Shown: in pieces, positions 18,326 to 28,231 of the stretch
How positions within the stretch are numbered: the stretch's first letter is position 1
Layout: each line of letters starts with the position of its first letter
From: JBQTIU01 sp052387815
Lineage (GTDB): Bacteria; Pseudomonadota; Alphaproteobacteria; CACIAM-22H2
Direction: 5' to 3'
Length of the DNA stretch: 36,318 nt
Assembly (NCBI GenBank): GCA_052387815.1
Contig: JBQTIU010000119.1
Coordinates: 1-36,318, forward strand
Position numbers and translations under genes: made by a program
The notes under the pieces: model-generated
Seen by the model: the letters and a program-made list of their open reading frames with translations, nothing else
Databases searched by the model: none
What the model was told of the DNA's origin: nothing

Positions 18326-19513
18326 TCACAGATCGAGGATCAGGCGCTGCGGGTCCTCGATGCAGTCCTTGATGCGCACCAGGAAGGTGACCGCCTCGCG
18401 CCCGTCGATGATGCGGTGGTCGTAGGACAGCGCGAGATACATCATCGGCTTGACCTCGACCTTGTCCCCGACCGCCACCGGGCGGGGCTGGATCTTGTGC
18501 ATGCCGAGGATGCCGGATTGCGGCGGGTTGAGGATCGGGGTCGACATCAGCGAGCCGTAGATGCCGCCGTTCGAGATCGTGAACGTGCCCCCGGTCAGGT
18601 CCTCGATGGCGAGCTTGCCCTCGCGCGCCTTGCGGCCGAGTTCGCCGATCGTCTTCTCGATCTCGGCGAAGGACAGGCGGTCGGCGTCGCGCAGGACCGG
18701 CACGACCAGGCCCTGCGGCGTGCCGACCGCGACCCCGATGTCGTAGTGGTTCTTGTAGATGATGTCCTCGCCGTCGATCTCGGCATTGACCGCCGGCAGC
18801 TCCTTGAGCGCCATCACGCACGCGCTGACGAAGAAGGACATGAAACCGAGCCTGACGGCGTGCTTCTTCTCGAAGCCGTCCTTGTAGCGCTCGCGCAAGG
18901 CCATGACCTGGCTCATGTCCGCCTCGTTGAAGGTGGTGAGCATGGCGGCCGTGTTCTGGGCCTGCTTGAGCCGCTCGGCGATGCGCCGGCGCAGGCGCGA
19001 CATTTTCACCCGCTCCTCGCCTGGCCCCAGTTCGCGCGGCGCCGCGGCCGAGGGCGCCGGGGCCGGCGGCGGCTTGGCGAGGGCGGCGAGGACGTCGCCC
19101 TTGGCCAGCCGCCCATCCTTGCCGGTGGCGGGGATGGCGGCCGCGTCGAGCTTGCGCTCGGCCAAGAGCTTGCGGACCGCCGGGCCCGGCTCCTTGGCGG
19201 TGGCTGGGGCGGGTTTCGGCGCCGCGCTCGCCGGGGCGGGCTTGGACGGGGCGGCGGCCTTGGCCGGCCGGGCCGCGCCCTCGGCGATCGCGCCGAGCCG
19301 CGCCCCCACCGCCACGGTCGTTCCGGCGGCGGCGAAGATCTCCGACAGCATGCCAGCGGAGGGGGCGTTGACCTCGACCGTCACCTTGTCGGTCTCGAGC
19401 TCGACCAGCGGCTCGTCGGCCGCCACATCGTCGCCGACATTCTTGAACCAGCGGGCGATGGTCGCCTCGGTGACCGATTCGCCGAGCGCCGGCACCTTGA
19501 TTTCGAGAGCCAT
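18326..19513 (-). CDS. odhB: 2-oxoglutarate dehydrogenase E2, dihydrolipoyl succinyltransferase
   Basis: 395-residue E2 of the 2-oxoglutarate dehydrogenase complex (also called sucB). An N-terminal lipoyl domain (about 1-78) carries the lipoylated K43 in ELETDKVTVEV. An Ala/Pro/Lys-rich flexible linker follows. The peripheral-subunit-binding domain is at about 108-145 (PAVRKLLAERKLDAAAIPATGKDGRL). The catalytic domain closes with the active-site SYDHRIIDGREAV. It transfers succinyl from E1 to CoA, making succinyl-CoA, and docks E3. Start ATG 19513 (MALEIKVPALGESV) lies 32 bases after the sucA stop; lpdA follows in the same operon. Confidence 0.97.
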   Translation of the reverse strand: MALEIKVPALGESVTEATIARWFKNVGDDVAADEPLVELETDKVTVEVNAPSAGMLSEIFAAAGTTVAVGARLGAIAEGAARPAKAAAPSKPAPASAAPKPAPATAKEPGPAVRKLLAERKLDAAAIPATGKDGRLAKGDVLAALAKPPPAPAPSAAAPRELGPGEERVKMSRLRRRIAERLKQAQNTAAMLTTFNEADMSQVMALRERYKDGFEKKHAVRLGFMSFFVSACVMALKELPAVNAEIDGEDIIYKNHYDIGVAVGTPQGLVVPVLRDADRLSFAEIEKTIGELGRKAREGKLAIEDLTGGTFTISNGGIYGSLMSTPILNPPQSGILGMHKIQPRPVAVGDKVEVKPMMYLALSYDHRIIDGREAVTFLVRIKDCIEDPQRLILDL

Positions 19514-19545
19514 GGCCGATCCCTTCCGATGCCGTCTTTCGCGCT

Positions 19546-22431
19546 CTACAGCGTGAGCGCCTCGTTCACGAACTTCGCCTGTTCGAGGTTGTGGCGGCGG
19601 TACAGGCCGGTCGCCGGCGATGCCGCTTCGGGCCGCCCGACATAGCGCGGCCGCTTGGCCGCGACGTCGATCCCCGCCAGCCCGTCCTCGATGCGGTGCG
19701 CGACGAAGGTCCAGGCCCCCATGTTCTTGGGCTCCTCCTGGCACCACACGATCTCGGCGTTGCGGTAGCGCAGGAACTCCTTTTCCGCCGTCCGTTTGGG
19801 GAACGGGTAGAGTTGCTCCACCCGCAACAGCGCCACGTCCGCAAGCCCGCGTTTCTCGCGCTCCTCGAGGAGGTCGTAATAGACCTTGCCCGCGCACAGC
19901 ACCACGCGCCTGACCTTGTGGTCGGCGACGATCGGGCCCGATTCCGACAGCAAACGGTGGAAGGTGGTCCCCGGGCCCAGCTCGGCGATGCTCGAGACCG
20001 CCCGCTTGTGGCGGAGCAGGGATTTGGGAGTCATGACGATGAGCGGCTTGCGGAAATTGCGGCGGACCTGGCGGCGCAGGGCGTGGAAATAATTGGCCGG
20101 GGTCGTGAGGTTGACGACCTGCATGTTGTCCTCGGCGCACAGCTGCAGGTAGCGCTCGAGCCGGGCCGAGGAATGATCCGGCCCCTGGCCCTCGTGGCCG
20201 TGCGGCAGCAGCATGACCAGGCCGGACATGCGCAACCACTTCGATTCGCCCGAGGAAATGAACTGGTCGATGATGACCTGGGCGCCATTGGCGAAGTCGC
20301 CGAACTGCGCCTCCCACAGCACCAGCGCGTTGGGCTCGGCGAGCGAACAGCCGTACTCGAAGCCGAGCACGCCCGCTTCCGAGAGCGGGCTGTCGACGAC
20401 CTCGAACGTCGCCTGGCCCTCGCGGATACGGCTCAAGGGCAGGTAACGCTCCTCGCTCTCCTGGTCGACCAGCACCGCGTGGCGCTGGGAGAACGTGCCG
20501 CGGCCCGAATCCTGACCCGAGAGGCGGACCGGCGTGCCCTCGGCGACCAGCGTCCCGAAGGCCAGCGCCTCGGCCGTCGCCCAGTCGAGCCCTTGACCGC
20601 TGTCGATCGCCTTCTTCTTGGCCTCCAAGAGCCGCTTGATGGTGCGGTGGATGTTGAGGCCCTCGGGCACGCGGGTGAGCGCCTGGCCGACCTCGCCCAA
20701 CAGCGCCACGGACGCTTCCGTGGTCCCGCGCCGGTCCTCGCCCGAGGCGATCTCGAAGCCCGCCCATGCGCCCTCGAGCCAGTCGGCCTTGTTGGGCACG
20801 TAGCCTGGCGCGGCTTCCAACTCGCTTTCGAGACGCGCCTGAAATTCGGCGACCAGCTGGTCGGCCTCGGCGGCGGTGAGGACCCCTTCGCCGACCAGGC
20901 GCTCGGCATAGATCGCTCGCGTCGTCGGATGCGAGGCGATCTTGCGGTACATCAGCGGCTGGGTGAAGGCGGGCTCGTCGCTTTCGTTGTGGCCGTGGCG
21001 GCGATAGCAGAACATGTCGACGATCACGTCCTTCTTGAACCGCTGCCGGTACTCGATGGCGACGCGCGCGACCTGCACGACGGCCTCGGGATCGTCGCCG
21101 TTGACGTGGAAGATCGGCGCCTGGACCTTCTTGCCGACATCGGTCGGGTAGGGCGCAGAGCGCGCATAGGCCGGCGTGGTGGTGAAGCCGATCTGATTGT
21201 TGACGACGAAGTGGACGGTCCCACCGGTGCGGTAGCCGCGCAGTTCCGTGAAGTCGAGCGATTCGGCGACCAGCCCCTGGCCGGCGAAGGCGGCATCCCC
21301 GTGGAGGAGCAGTCCCATCACTTCGCCCGACGCCTGTTCGCGGGACAGGCTCTTGCGCTGGAGCTGCTTGGCCCGCACCTTGCCGAGCACGACCGGGTTG
21401 ACCGCTTCGAGATGCGAGGGATTGGCGGTCAGCGACAGATGCACGACATTGCCGTCGAACTCGCGGTCGGCCGAGGTGCCGAGGTGGTACTTGACGTCGC
21501 CCGAGCCCTGCACGTCGAGGGGATTGGCCGGGCTGCCCTGGAACTCGGCGAAGATGGCGGCGAACGGCTTGCCCATCAGATTGGCGAGCACGCTGAGCCG
21601 CCCGCGATGCGGCATGCCGATGACGATCTCGCGCACGCCCAACTGGCCACCGCGCTTGATGATCTGTTCGAGAGCCGGCATCGTCGCCTCGGCGCCCTCG
21701 AGGCCGAAGCGCTTGGTGCCGATGAACTTCTTGTCCAGGAAGCGCTCGAAGGTCTCGGCCGCGGTCAACCGTTCGAGGATCGCGCGCTTGCCGGCCGCGC
21801 TGCACTCGGCGTGGTTGCGCGCGCCCTCGACGCGTTCCTGGATCCACGCCTTCTGGTCGGCGTCCTGGATATGCATGAACTCGACGCCGACATTGCCGCA
21901 ATAGGTCGCCTTGAGAATCGCCAGGATCTCCATGAGCGACAGGGTGTCGTGGCCGAGCACGCCGTCGATGAAGATCGGCCTCTCGTAGTCGGCGTCGGTG
22001 AACCCGTAGGTCTTGGGGTCGAGTTCGGGGTGGTACGTGCGCCGCTCGAGGCCCAAGGGGTCGAGGGTGGCGGTCAGGTGCCCGCGTACGCGATGGGCGC
22101 GGATCAGCATCAGCGCGCGGATCGAATCGAGGCTGGCGGCGCGGATCCGGCCGACCAGCGCGCCTTTGGCCACGACGCCCCGCGTGGCCTCGGCGAGACC
22201 GCCGTTCGACGGCGCCCTCGCCGCCCCACGCGCGCCCGCGACGGCCGGGCGGGGGGCCCAGCTCGCGCCCCGAATATCGGCGCTCGCCGCCGAGATATCA
22301 TCGCCAAGCCCGGCGAAGAACTGCGCCCAGCTGGCCTCCACCGAGGATGGATCGGCGAGGAAGCGCGCGTAGAGCTCGGCAATAAAGGGGGCGTTGGCGC
22401 CGCTGAGGAATGAGGTCGGGTCGGTGGGCAT
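19546..22431 (-). CDS. sucA: 2-oxoglutarate dehydrogenase E1
   Basis: 961-residue thiamine-diphosphate-dependent E1, start ATG 22431 (MPTDPTSFLSGANAPFIAELY); an ATG 16 codons earlier is less family-like. Conserved elements include the E1 N-terminal segment FLSGANAPFIAELYARFLADPSSV, GMPHRGRLSVLANLMGKP, a ThDP/Mg site around LLHGDAAFAGQGLVAE and HFVVNNQIGFTT, and the C-terminal transketolase-like part with SSARLERYLQLCAEDNMQV and ELGPGTTFHRLL. It decarboxylates 2-oxoglutarate and transfers the succinyl group to the E2 lipoate. It precedes odhB and lpdA in one operon. The 116-base gap to sucD holds an AT-rich promoter-like patch and a small hairpin, so it may have its own transcript. Confidence 0.97.
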   Translation of the reverse strand: MPTDPTSFLSGANAPFIAELYARFLADPSSVEASWAQFFAGLGDDISAASADIRGASWAPRPAVAGARGAARAPSNGGLAEATRGVVAKGALVGRIRAASLDSIRALMLIRAHRVRGHLTATLDPLGLERRTYHPELDPKTYGFTDADYERPIFIDGVLGHDTLSLMEILAILKATYCGNVGVEFMHIQDADQKAWIQERVEGARNHAECSAAGKRAILERLTAAETFERFLDKKFIGTKRFGLEGAEATMPALEQIIKRGGQLGVREIVIGMPHRGRLSVLANLMGKPFAAIFAEFQGSPANPLDVQGSGDVKYHLGTSADREFDGNVVHLSLTANPSHLEAVNPVVLGKVRAKQLQRKSLSREQASGEVMGLLLHGDAAFAGQGLVAESLDFTELRGYRTGGTVHFVVNNQIGFTTTPAYARSAPYPTDVGKKVQAPIFHVNGDDPEAVVQVARVAIEYRQRFKKDVIVDMFCYRRHGHNESDEPAFTQPLMYRKIASHPTTRAIYAERLVGEGVLTAAEADQLVAEFQARLESELEAAPGYVPNKADWLEGAWAGFEIASGEDRRGTTEASVALLGEVGQALTRVPEGLNIHRTIKRLLEAKKKAIDSGQGLDWATAEALAFGTLVAEGTPVRLSGQDSGRGTFSQRHAVLVDQESEERYLPLSRIREGQATFEVVDSPLSEAGVLGFEYGCSLAEPNALVLWEAQFGDFANGAQVIIDQFISSGESKWLRMSGLVMLLPHGHEGQGPDHSSARLERYLQLCAEDNMQVVNLTTPANYFHALRRQVRRNFRKPLIVMTPKSLLRHKRAVSSIAELGPGTTFHRLLSESGPIVADHKVRRVVLCAGKVYYDLLEEREKRGLADVALLRVEQLYPFPKRTAEKEFLRYRNAEIVWCQEEPKNMGAWTFVAHRIEDGLAGIDVAAKRPRYVGRPEAASPATGLYRRHNLEQAKFVNEALTL

Positions 22432-22492
22432 GTCCGTTGAGTCATCCCGGCAGGGCGGGCCCGCGGCTGGGGACGTCAAGCCCGAGGCCCGT

Positions 22493-22547
22493 CCCCCAAA
22501 ATGGGGGTCGATCAGCGATTATATAGTATACAGGACCGGGCCGTGTT
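22493..22547 (-). promoter_or_regulatory. sucA leader: AT-rich promoter-like patch and small hairpin
   Basis: Between sucD and sucA on the minus strand there is an AT-rich island that stands out in this GC-rich DNA and contains a perfect TATAAT (22523-22518), with overlapping TATACT and TACTAT boxes. No good -35 fits each box; TTAGAA lies 17 bases before TACTAT. About 10 bases further on, CCCCCA (22493-22498) can pair with TGGGGG (22502-22507) around a three-base loop. There is no T-run after it. It may separate sucCD from sucA-odhB-lpdA expression. Confidence 0.35.
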
Positions 22548-23423
22548 CTAACCCTTCAACGCTTTCAGCATCGTGCTGCCGAGGCTGGCCGGCGATTGGG
22601 CGACCCTGATCCCCGCCGATTTCATGGCCTCGACCTTGTCCTTGGCCGCGCCCTTGCCGCCGGCGATGATCGCCCCGGCATGGCCCATCCGCCGGCCCGG
22701 CGGCGCGGTCATCCCGGCGACGAAGCCGACCACTGGCTTGTGCGTCTTCGAGTCCTTGAGGAACTGCGCCGCGTCCTCCTCGGCCGTGCCGCCGATCTCG
22801 CCGATCATGACGATGCCCTCGGTCTCGGGATCGGCCAGGAACAGCCCCAGGCAGTCGATGAAATCGGTGCCGTTCACCGGGTCGCCGCCGATGCCGATGC
22901 AGGTCGACTGTCCGAGGCCGGCCATGGTGGTTTGCATCACCGCCTCGTAGGTGAGCGTTCCCGATCGCGACACGATGCCGATCTTGCCGCGGCTGTGGAT
23001 ATGGCCCGGCATGATCCCGATCTTGCATTCGCCGGGCGGGATCACGCCCGGGCAGGTGGGGCCGATGAGGCGGGCCGCGCGACCCGACAGGGCACGCTTG
23101 ACGCGCACCATGTCGAGGACCGGGATGCCCTCGGTGATGCACACGACCAGGCGCACCCCCGCTTCCACCGCCTCGAGGATGGCGTCGGCGGCGAAGGGCG
23201 CGGGCACATAGATCGCCGAGGCATCCGCCCCGGTCGCGGCCACCGCCTCGGCGACGGTGTCGAAGACCGGCAGATCGAGATGGCGCGTACCGCCCTTGCC
23301 CGGTGTCACCCCGGCGACCATGCGGGTCCCGTAGGCGATCGCCTGTTCGGAGTGGAACGTGCCTTGCGCGCCGGTGAAGCCCTGGCACAGGACCTTGGTG
23401 TTCTTGTTGACGAGCACGGCCAT
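22548..23423 (-). CDS. sucD: Succinyl-CoA synthetase alpha subunit
   Basis: 291-residue alpha subunit, start ATG 23423 (MAVLVNKNTKVLCQGFTG), one base after the sucC stop. The CoA-binding Rossmann part begins with VLCQGFTGAQGTFHSEQAIAYG; GPTCPGVIPPGECKIGIMPG is the family signature; the phosphohistidine is about H248 in GRRMGHAGAIIAGGKG. With SucC it converts succinyl-CoA, phosphate and ADP or GDP to succinate, CoA and ATP or GTP, the substrate-level phosphorylation step of the TCA cycle. Length is normal. Confidence 0.97.
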   Translation of the reverse strand: MAVLVNKNTKVLCQGFTGAQGTFHSEQAIAYGTRMVAGVTPGKGGTRHLDLPVFDTVAEAVAATGADASAIYVPAPFAADAILEAVEAGVRLVVCITEGIPVLDMVRVKRALSGRAARLIGPTCPGVIPPGECKIGIMPGHIHSRGKIGIVSRSGTLTYEAVMQTTMAGLGQSTCIGIGGDPVNGTDFIDCLGLFLADPETEGIVMIGEIGGTAEEDAAQFLKDSKTHKPVVGFVAGMTAPPGRRMGHAGAIIAGGKGAAKDKVEAMKSAGIRVAQSPASLGSTMLKALKG

Positions 23424-23424
23424 G

Positions 23425-24621
<1,197 letters not shown>

Positions 24622-24754
24622 GGCGCCCTCGCTCCTCGTCGCGGGGAGCGGCGAAACCGGACGACAACGCGACCGCGCCCTCCCCCCACGAACGGCTGGT
24701 AATGTAACATCGACGATCGGCCGCGCAACCTGCGGGATGGTTATCGCGAAACGC

Positions 24755-25723
24755 TCACAGCTTGCCGTCCTTGCGCAGCAGGCCGGCGGCCACCTCGCAC
24801 AGCGTCTTCACCGCGGCGACCGAGGTGTCGAACATCGCCTTCTCCTGGGCGTCGAGCTTGATCTCGACGATCCTCTCGACGCCGCCGGCGCCGATCACCA
24901 CCGGCACGCCGACATAGGCGCCGTTCACCCCGTACTGGCCGGTCAGCCACGCCGCGCACGCCAGCACGCGCTTCTTGTCGCGCAAATAGCTCTCGGCCAT
25001 GGCGATCGCGGCGGCGGCCGGGGCATAGAAGGCCGAGCCGGTCTTCAACAGGTTGACGATCTCGGCGCCGCCCTCGCGGGTGCGCTTGACGATCGCCTCG
25101 ATCCGCGCGGGGCTCGTCCATCCCATCGCCGCGAGGTCGGGCAATGGGATGCCGGCGACCGTCGAATAGCGGACCAGCGGCACCATGGTGTCGCCGTGGC
25201 CGCCCAAAACGAAGGCGCTCACGTCCTCGACCGAGACCTTGAACTCGGCGGCGAGGAAGTGGCGCAAGCGCGCCGAATCGAGCACACCGGCCATGCCCAC
25301 GACCCGGGCATGGGGCAGCCGCGAGACCTCGCGCATCACCCACACCATGACGTCGAGCGGGTTGGTGACGACGATGACGAAGGCCGCCGGGCAGTGCGCG
25401 CGAATGCTTTCGGCGACCTCGACGACGATCTTGGCGTTGATGCCGATGAGGTCGTCGCGGCTCATGCCGGGCTTGCGCGGCACGCCGGCGGTGACGATGA
25501 CCACGTCGGCGCCGGCTATCGCCGCGTAGTCGTTCGACCCGGCGTAGGCCGCGTCGTAGCCCTCGATCGGCGCCGCCTCGGCGATATCGAGGCTCTTGCC
25601 CTGGGGGACGCCCTCGACGACGTCGATCAGCATCACGTCGCCGAGCTCCTTGAGGCCGGCCAACAGGGCGAGCGTGCCGCCGATCTGGCCGGCGCCGACG
25701 AGCGCGATCTTGCTGCGGGCCAT
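24755..25723 (-). CDS. mdh: Malate dehydrogenase (LDH-like type)
   Basis: 322-residue NAD-dependent malate dehydrogenase of the lactate-dehydrogenase-like group found in alphaproteobacteria. NAD-binding GAGQIGG is at about 10-16; IVTAGVPRKPGMSRDDL supplies the substrate-binding arginine loop, and the catalytic His is in FVLGGHGDTMVPL. The second substrate Arg lies in MAGVLDSARLRHFLA. It oxidises malate to oxaloacetate, closing the TCA segment encoded by the downstream suc genes. A ribosome site GAGGAT precedes ATG 25723. In related genomes zapE usually stands immediately upstream; here a 5-kb island separates them. Confidence 0.96.
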   Translation of the reverse strand: MARSKIALVGAGQIGGTLALLAGLKELGDVMLIDVVEGVPQGKSLDIAEAAPIEGYDAAYAGSNDYAAIAGADVVIVTAGVPRKPGMSRDDLIGINAKIVVEVAESIRAHCPAAFVIVVTNPLDVMVWVMREVSRLPHARVVGMAGVLDSARLRHFLAAEFKVSVEDVSAFVLGGHGDTMVPLVRYSTVAGIPLPDLAAMGWTSPARIEAIVKRTREGGAEIVNLLKTGSAFYAPAAAAIAMAESYLRDKKRVLACAAWLTGQYGVNGAYVGVPVVIGAGGVERIVEIKLDAQEKAMFDTSVAAVKTLCEVAAGLLRKDGKL

Positions 25724-26031
25724 GGGCGATCCTCGGGGTCAGTTGGAGAGTGTCGAGAGAGGGCGGGGCGGGCAACCGCGCGGGCGGCGTCCTCAAGCGC
25801 CCTTGCACCGGGGTCTCCTATCCCGATTTCGCCCGCCGGGCAAGGGGATGTCCGGGTTCACTCATATGAGAGAGTTGGGGTTCCGCGGCGGTGAGGGAGT
25901 AAAGGTAGGCTGCGGGGGTCATTCCATGCAAGGCGCCGTCGCGTTCGGAGGTCCCCCCGAACGAACCTATAGTCATGGGGACGACCTTCCGGTATCATTT
26001 GACCAGTTTTCTGGTCACATGGGAGGATGCC
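25724..26031 (+). other. Divergent intergenic region between mdh and the toxin-antitoxin pair
   Basis: No gene is supported here. The mdh side contains a possible minus-strand promoter (TTGCCC then TAGGAG about 17 bases on, near 25843-25818), unproven. A ten-base palindrome CTCATATGAG is at 25861-25870. On the antitoxin side there is an inverted repeat CGTTCGG (25942-25948) and CCGAACG (25957-25963), a possible -10 TATAGT (25968-25973), and the operator-like palindrome at 26000-26017. Confidence 0.5.
26000..26017 (+). promoter_or_regulatory. Palindromic operator-like site before the antitoxin gene
   Basis: TGACCAG and CTGGTCA form a perfect inverted repeat around TTTT, ending 14 bases before the antitoxin ATG. 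Phd/YefM-type antitoxins usually bind palindromes in their own promoter, so this is a fitting autoregulatory operator. Not tested. Confidence 0.5.
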
Positions 26032-26265
26032 ATGGTTACAGTCAAGCTCGCCCAGGCGAAAGCCCATCTCAGCGAACTGCTGGATAGGGTCGAAGCCGGC
26101 GAGGAGGTCGTTATCACCCGTCACGGCCGTCCGGTTGCCCATCTCTCTTCCGTGTCGCGTCCCAAGCAGCCGGTTAGGCCACTGGGCGAGTTTCGGGCAA
26201 AGATGCCAAACTGGCGCCGCCCGAGCGCGGCGCTATTGCGCGAGGCTCGGGACGAGGGGCTTTGA
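26032..26265 (+). CDS. Phd/YefM family antitoxin
   Basis: 77-residue antitoxin of a type II pair. Start ATG 26032 has a clear GGGAGG ribosome site; an ATG at 25975 in frame would add 19 residues and read through the operator. The N-terminal Phd/YefM DNA-binding fold shows VTVKLAQAKAHLSELLDRVEAGEEVVITRHGRPVAHL. The C-terminal part (about 45-77), with FRAKMPNWRRPSAALLREARDEGL, would be the toxin-neutralising tail. Its stop overlaps the toxin start by one base (TGATG), typical of coupled pairs. Confidence 0.9.
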   Translation: MVTVKLAQAKAHLSELLDRVEAGEEVVITRHGRPVAHLSSVSRPKQPVRPLGEFRAKMPNWRRPSAALLREARDEGL

Positions 26266-26705
26266 TGCTCTATTTCGATACCAGCTTCCTTGCCCCGCTC
26301 ATTCTCCAGGAACCTGCCAGCGCCAGGATCGAACGGTTCGTGACGGGATTGCCGGCAGGACAACCGGCGGTCAGCCATTGGACACGAGTGGAGTTTTCCT
26401 CGTTGTTGGCGCGGGAGGTTCGGATGGGCGGTCTCGACGCCCAGGCCGCCCGCGATGCCGATGCCCAATTCGAGATGGTCGTCACAGAATCGTTTGTCGT
26501 GCTGCTGCCAAACGTCGATGATTTCGATCTCGCTAAGGATTATCTCCGGAACCACAAGACAGGTTTGCGGGCTGGCGACGCCCTGCATCTGGCGATCGCC
26601 GGGAATCATCGCGCCAAGGCCATCTACAGCCTGGACAAGACGCTGCTGAAGGCCGGGAAGCTCCTGAAGTTGCCGGTCAGCGACGGGATGCGCATTGGGG
26701 AGTGA
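26265..26705 (+). CDS. PIN-domain toxin (VapC-like RNase)
   Basis: 146-residue PIN-domain protein, the toxin of the pair. Conserved acidic residues of the metal site are present: D5 (YFDTSFLAPL), E43 (RVEFSSLLAR), D105 (RAGDALHLA) and D124 (YSLDKTLL). VapC toxins cut specific RNAs such as tRNAs and stop growth when free of antitoxin. Start ATG 26265 overlaps the antitoxin stop; a TTG one codon earlier is in frame but unlikely. The pairing of a Phd-type antitoxin with a PIN toxin is common. It opens the accessory island between mdh and zapE. Confidence 0.92.
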   Translation: MLYFDTSFLAPLILQEPASARIERFVTGLPAGQPAVSHWTRVEFSSLLAREVRMGGLDAQAARDADAQFEMVVTESFVVLLPNVDDFDLAKDYLRNHKTGLRAGDALHLAIAGNHRAKAIYSLDKTLLKAGKLLKLPVSDGMRIGE

Positions 26706-27004
26706 TTCGGGACGGTAATTTTGCATCGGCAATTCTGGGCGGCACGCGGCGAGCGAGGAAATCGAACTCATGCGAGGTGGGGATCTCGTATCGACAAGCG
26801 GCCCCGCCTCGCGGTGCGCATTTACTTCAGCAACTGATAGGTCACGCGGACACGCATCCGAGTCGTGTCGGTTTGATGAAAGTTCGCAGAGTGTCAAGAG
26901 GGGCCGTGCCGCGAGTTGTCGAACCAGGAAGCTGACGTTCAGCATATTGCTCCCGCCCGCATAAATCGGCCCTTCAAATCCTGGCTTGCAAAGTGTCGCA
27001 AGAT
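26706..27004. other. Intergenic stretch without supported gene
   Basis: About 300 bases between the toxin gene and the attC-like site, of lower GC than the housekeeping regions. Short open frames exist on both strands but have no family-like sequence or ribosome sites. It may be a remnant of exchanged cassette DNA. Confidence 0.5.
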
Positions 27005-27080
27005 GACGAACGCCTACAGTCTGAGCCACGAGGCTTCCGCGACCACCGGCGGTTGCGTCCGCTCCAGCGCGTTGTTAGTC
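27005..27080 (-). repeat. Integron attC-like site at the 3' end of an orphan gene
   Basis: Minus strand: ACTAACAACGCG, then CTGGAGCGGACGC, a 35-base spacer, then GGCTCAG and a closing GGCGTTCGTC. CTGGAG can pair with CTCAG leaving one unpaired G, the extrahelical base typical of attC, and AACG can pair with CGTT. The outer cores deviate from the consensus RYYYAAC and GTTRRRY by one or two bases. The TAA of TAAC is the stop codon of the 242-residue orphan gene, as in real gene cassettes. It may be a decayed attC. Confidence 0.35.
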
Positions 27081-27803
27081 ATTACCGCTCTTCGATACCG
27101 CTTCCCTCGCCTCTTGGAGGAAGAACAACCAGCCGTACTTCTTGTAGAGCTGCCACTCCTTGAGTCCGCCGGCGACCTCGCGATACGCCCCGTACGGATT
27201 CGGAATCGGTCCGGTGGGGATACATCCACCTACTCGCTTCAGCCAAGAGCCGGTAGGGGACGGTACAACTTGGCCGACAACCGACCATAGTCCGGCCAAG
27301 ATCTCCTCTTTGAGGATTCGTTGATCGCCCGTACGGGTGAACATGAACCGGCGAAAGGAGTCGATGAACTTGCTTCTACGAAGCGCCAGGATGGTCTCCC
27401 AGGGCAAATCACCAACTTCTCCGATGCCGATCTCGAGCGGCTCCTCGGTGTCTACTGTAATGGTCAGCTGCTGGACTAGCGCTTGCAATGACGCCGTGCG
27501 GGTGGCGGACTCGTAGTACGGGAGTTGCCGTCGACGGCCCAAGAACAGAACTATCAGGGAATTGGATTCGCTGAACGGATCCTCCTGGGGATACCCTCCT
27601 CTCGCTGCGGCATCGCATTCGCCCTTCCAGAAACGATCAGCGACGGCTTGGCGATCGACTCCAGGGATATTCAGAAGTTCCTCCAAAAACTCGGACGCGC
27701 GGATGGTCGGGACAAAGCCCTCTAGTGCGTGTATCGAGCGGCACATCCACTTGACTGGAGTTGAACAGTTTGCGCGGTTTTTTTGGATCGTGAGTTGAGT
27801 CAT
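27075..27803 (-). CDS. Hypothetical protein, possibly the C-terminal part of a split gene
   Basis: Open frame of 242 residues with no recognised family. The body, from about residue 19 (KWMCRSIHALEGFV), looks like a genuine soluble protein: FLEELLNIPGVDRQAVADRFWKG, SLIVLFLGRRRQLPYYESATRTASL, LEIGIGEVGDLPWETIL and a C-terminal KKYGWLFFLQEAREAVSK. The first 18 residues (MTQLTIQKNRANCSTPVK) are less convincing and abut the IS remnant; no clear ribosome site precedes the ATG. A separate fragment at 29719-30019 on the other side of the IS is in the same direction, so the original gene may have been interrupted. The downstream end touches an attC-like site. GC is lower than in flanking housekeeping genes. 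Function unknown; being downstream of a methyltransferase, a restriction role is possible but unproven. Confidence 0.5.
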   Translation of the reverse strand: MTQLTIQKNRANCSTPVKWMCRSIHALEGFVPTIRASEFLEELLNIPGVDRQAVADRFWKGECDAAARGGYPQEDPFSESNSLIVLFLGRRRQLPYYESATRTASLQALVQQLTITVDTEEPLEIGIGEVGDLPWETILALRRSKFIDSFRRFMFTRTGDQRILKEEILAGLWSVVGQVVPSPTGSWLKRVGGCIPTGPIPNPYGAYREVAGGLKEWQLYKKYGWLFFLQEAREAVSKSGND

Positions 27804-28208
27804 TTCAACGGGTTGGCTCGGTTTGGCGCGGATTTCGGGTCGATTTGCGGTGCCACTTTTTTCCGAGGCTGATCGATATTTTTGTTGCTATCTGCTGATG
27901 GTGTTGATATATATGCGGTGCCTGACCGGAGCGCCGCATGTTCTTCCGCGTCAAGGCCTCGGGCGAGCGCCGCTACCTGCAGATCGTCGAGAACACGCGC
28001 CACGGCGCCTTGACCCGGCAGCGCGTGGTGGCCACGCTCGGGCGCGTGGACGAGCTGGCGGCGTCGGGCAAGCTCGATGTGCTGCTGCGCTCGGGCGCGC
28101 GGCTGTGCGAGACGGCGCTGCTGGTCTCCAGCCTGCGCCAGGGCACGCTCGACGCGGTGGCGACGCGGCGCATCGGCGGGCCGCTGGTGTTCGGGCGGCT
28201 GTGGGAGG

Positions 28209-28231
28209 GTCTCATCGCGAAGCGATGAGAC
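28209..28231 (+). repeat. Perfect hairpin palindrome inside the transposase remnant
   Basis: GTCTCATCGC (28209-28218) and GCGATGAGAC (28222-28231) are exact reverse complements around GAA. It stands where related transposases read LWEETGC, adds about 20 bases in frame and introduces a TGA stop. Confidence 0.9.

Noticed and set aside
18326..21901. A single 1191-codon minus-strand frame covering odhB and part of sucA
   Set aside because: Only its C-terminal third is real (odhB, starting at 19513); the rest is sucA read in the wrong frame.
19591..22413. Plus-strand open frame of 940 codons opposite sucA
   Set aside because: Shadow of sucA in the opposite strand, no family features.
26121..27029. 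302-codon minus-strand frame opposite the PIN toxin
   Set aside because: Antisense to a clear toxin-antitoxin pair; no domain or ribosome site.
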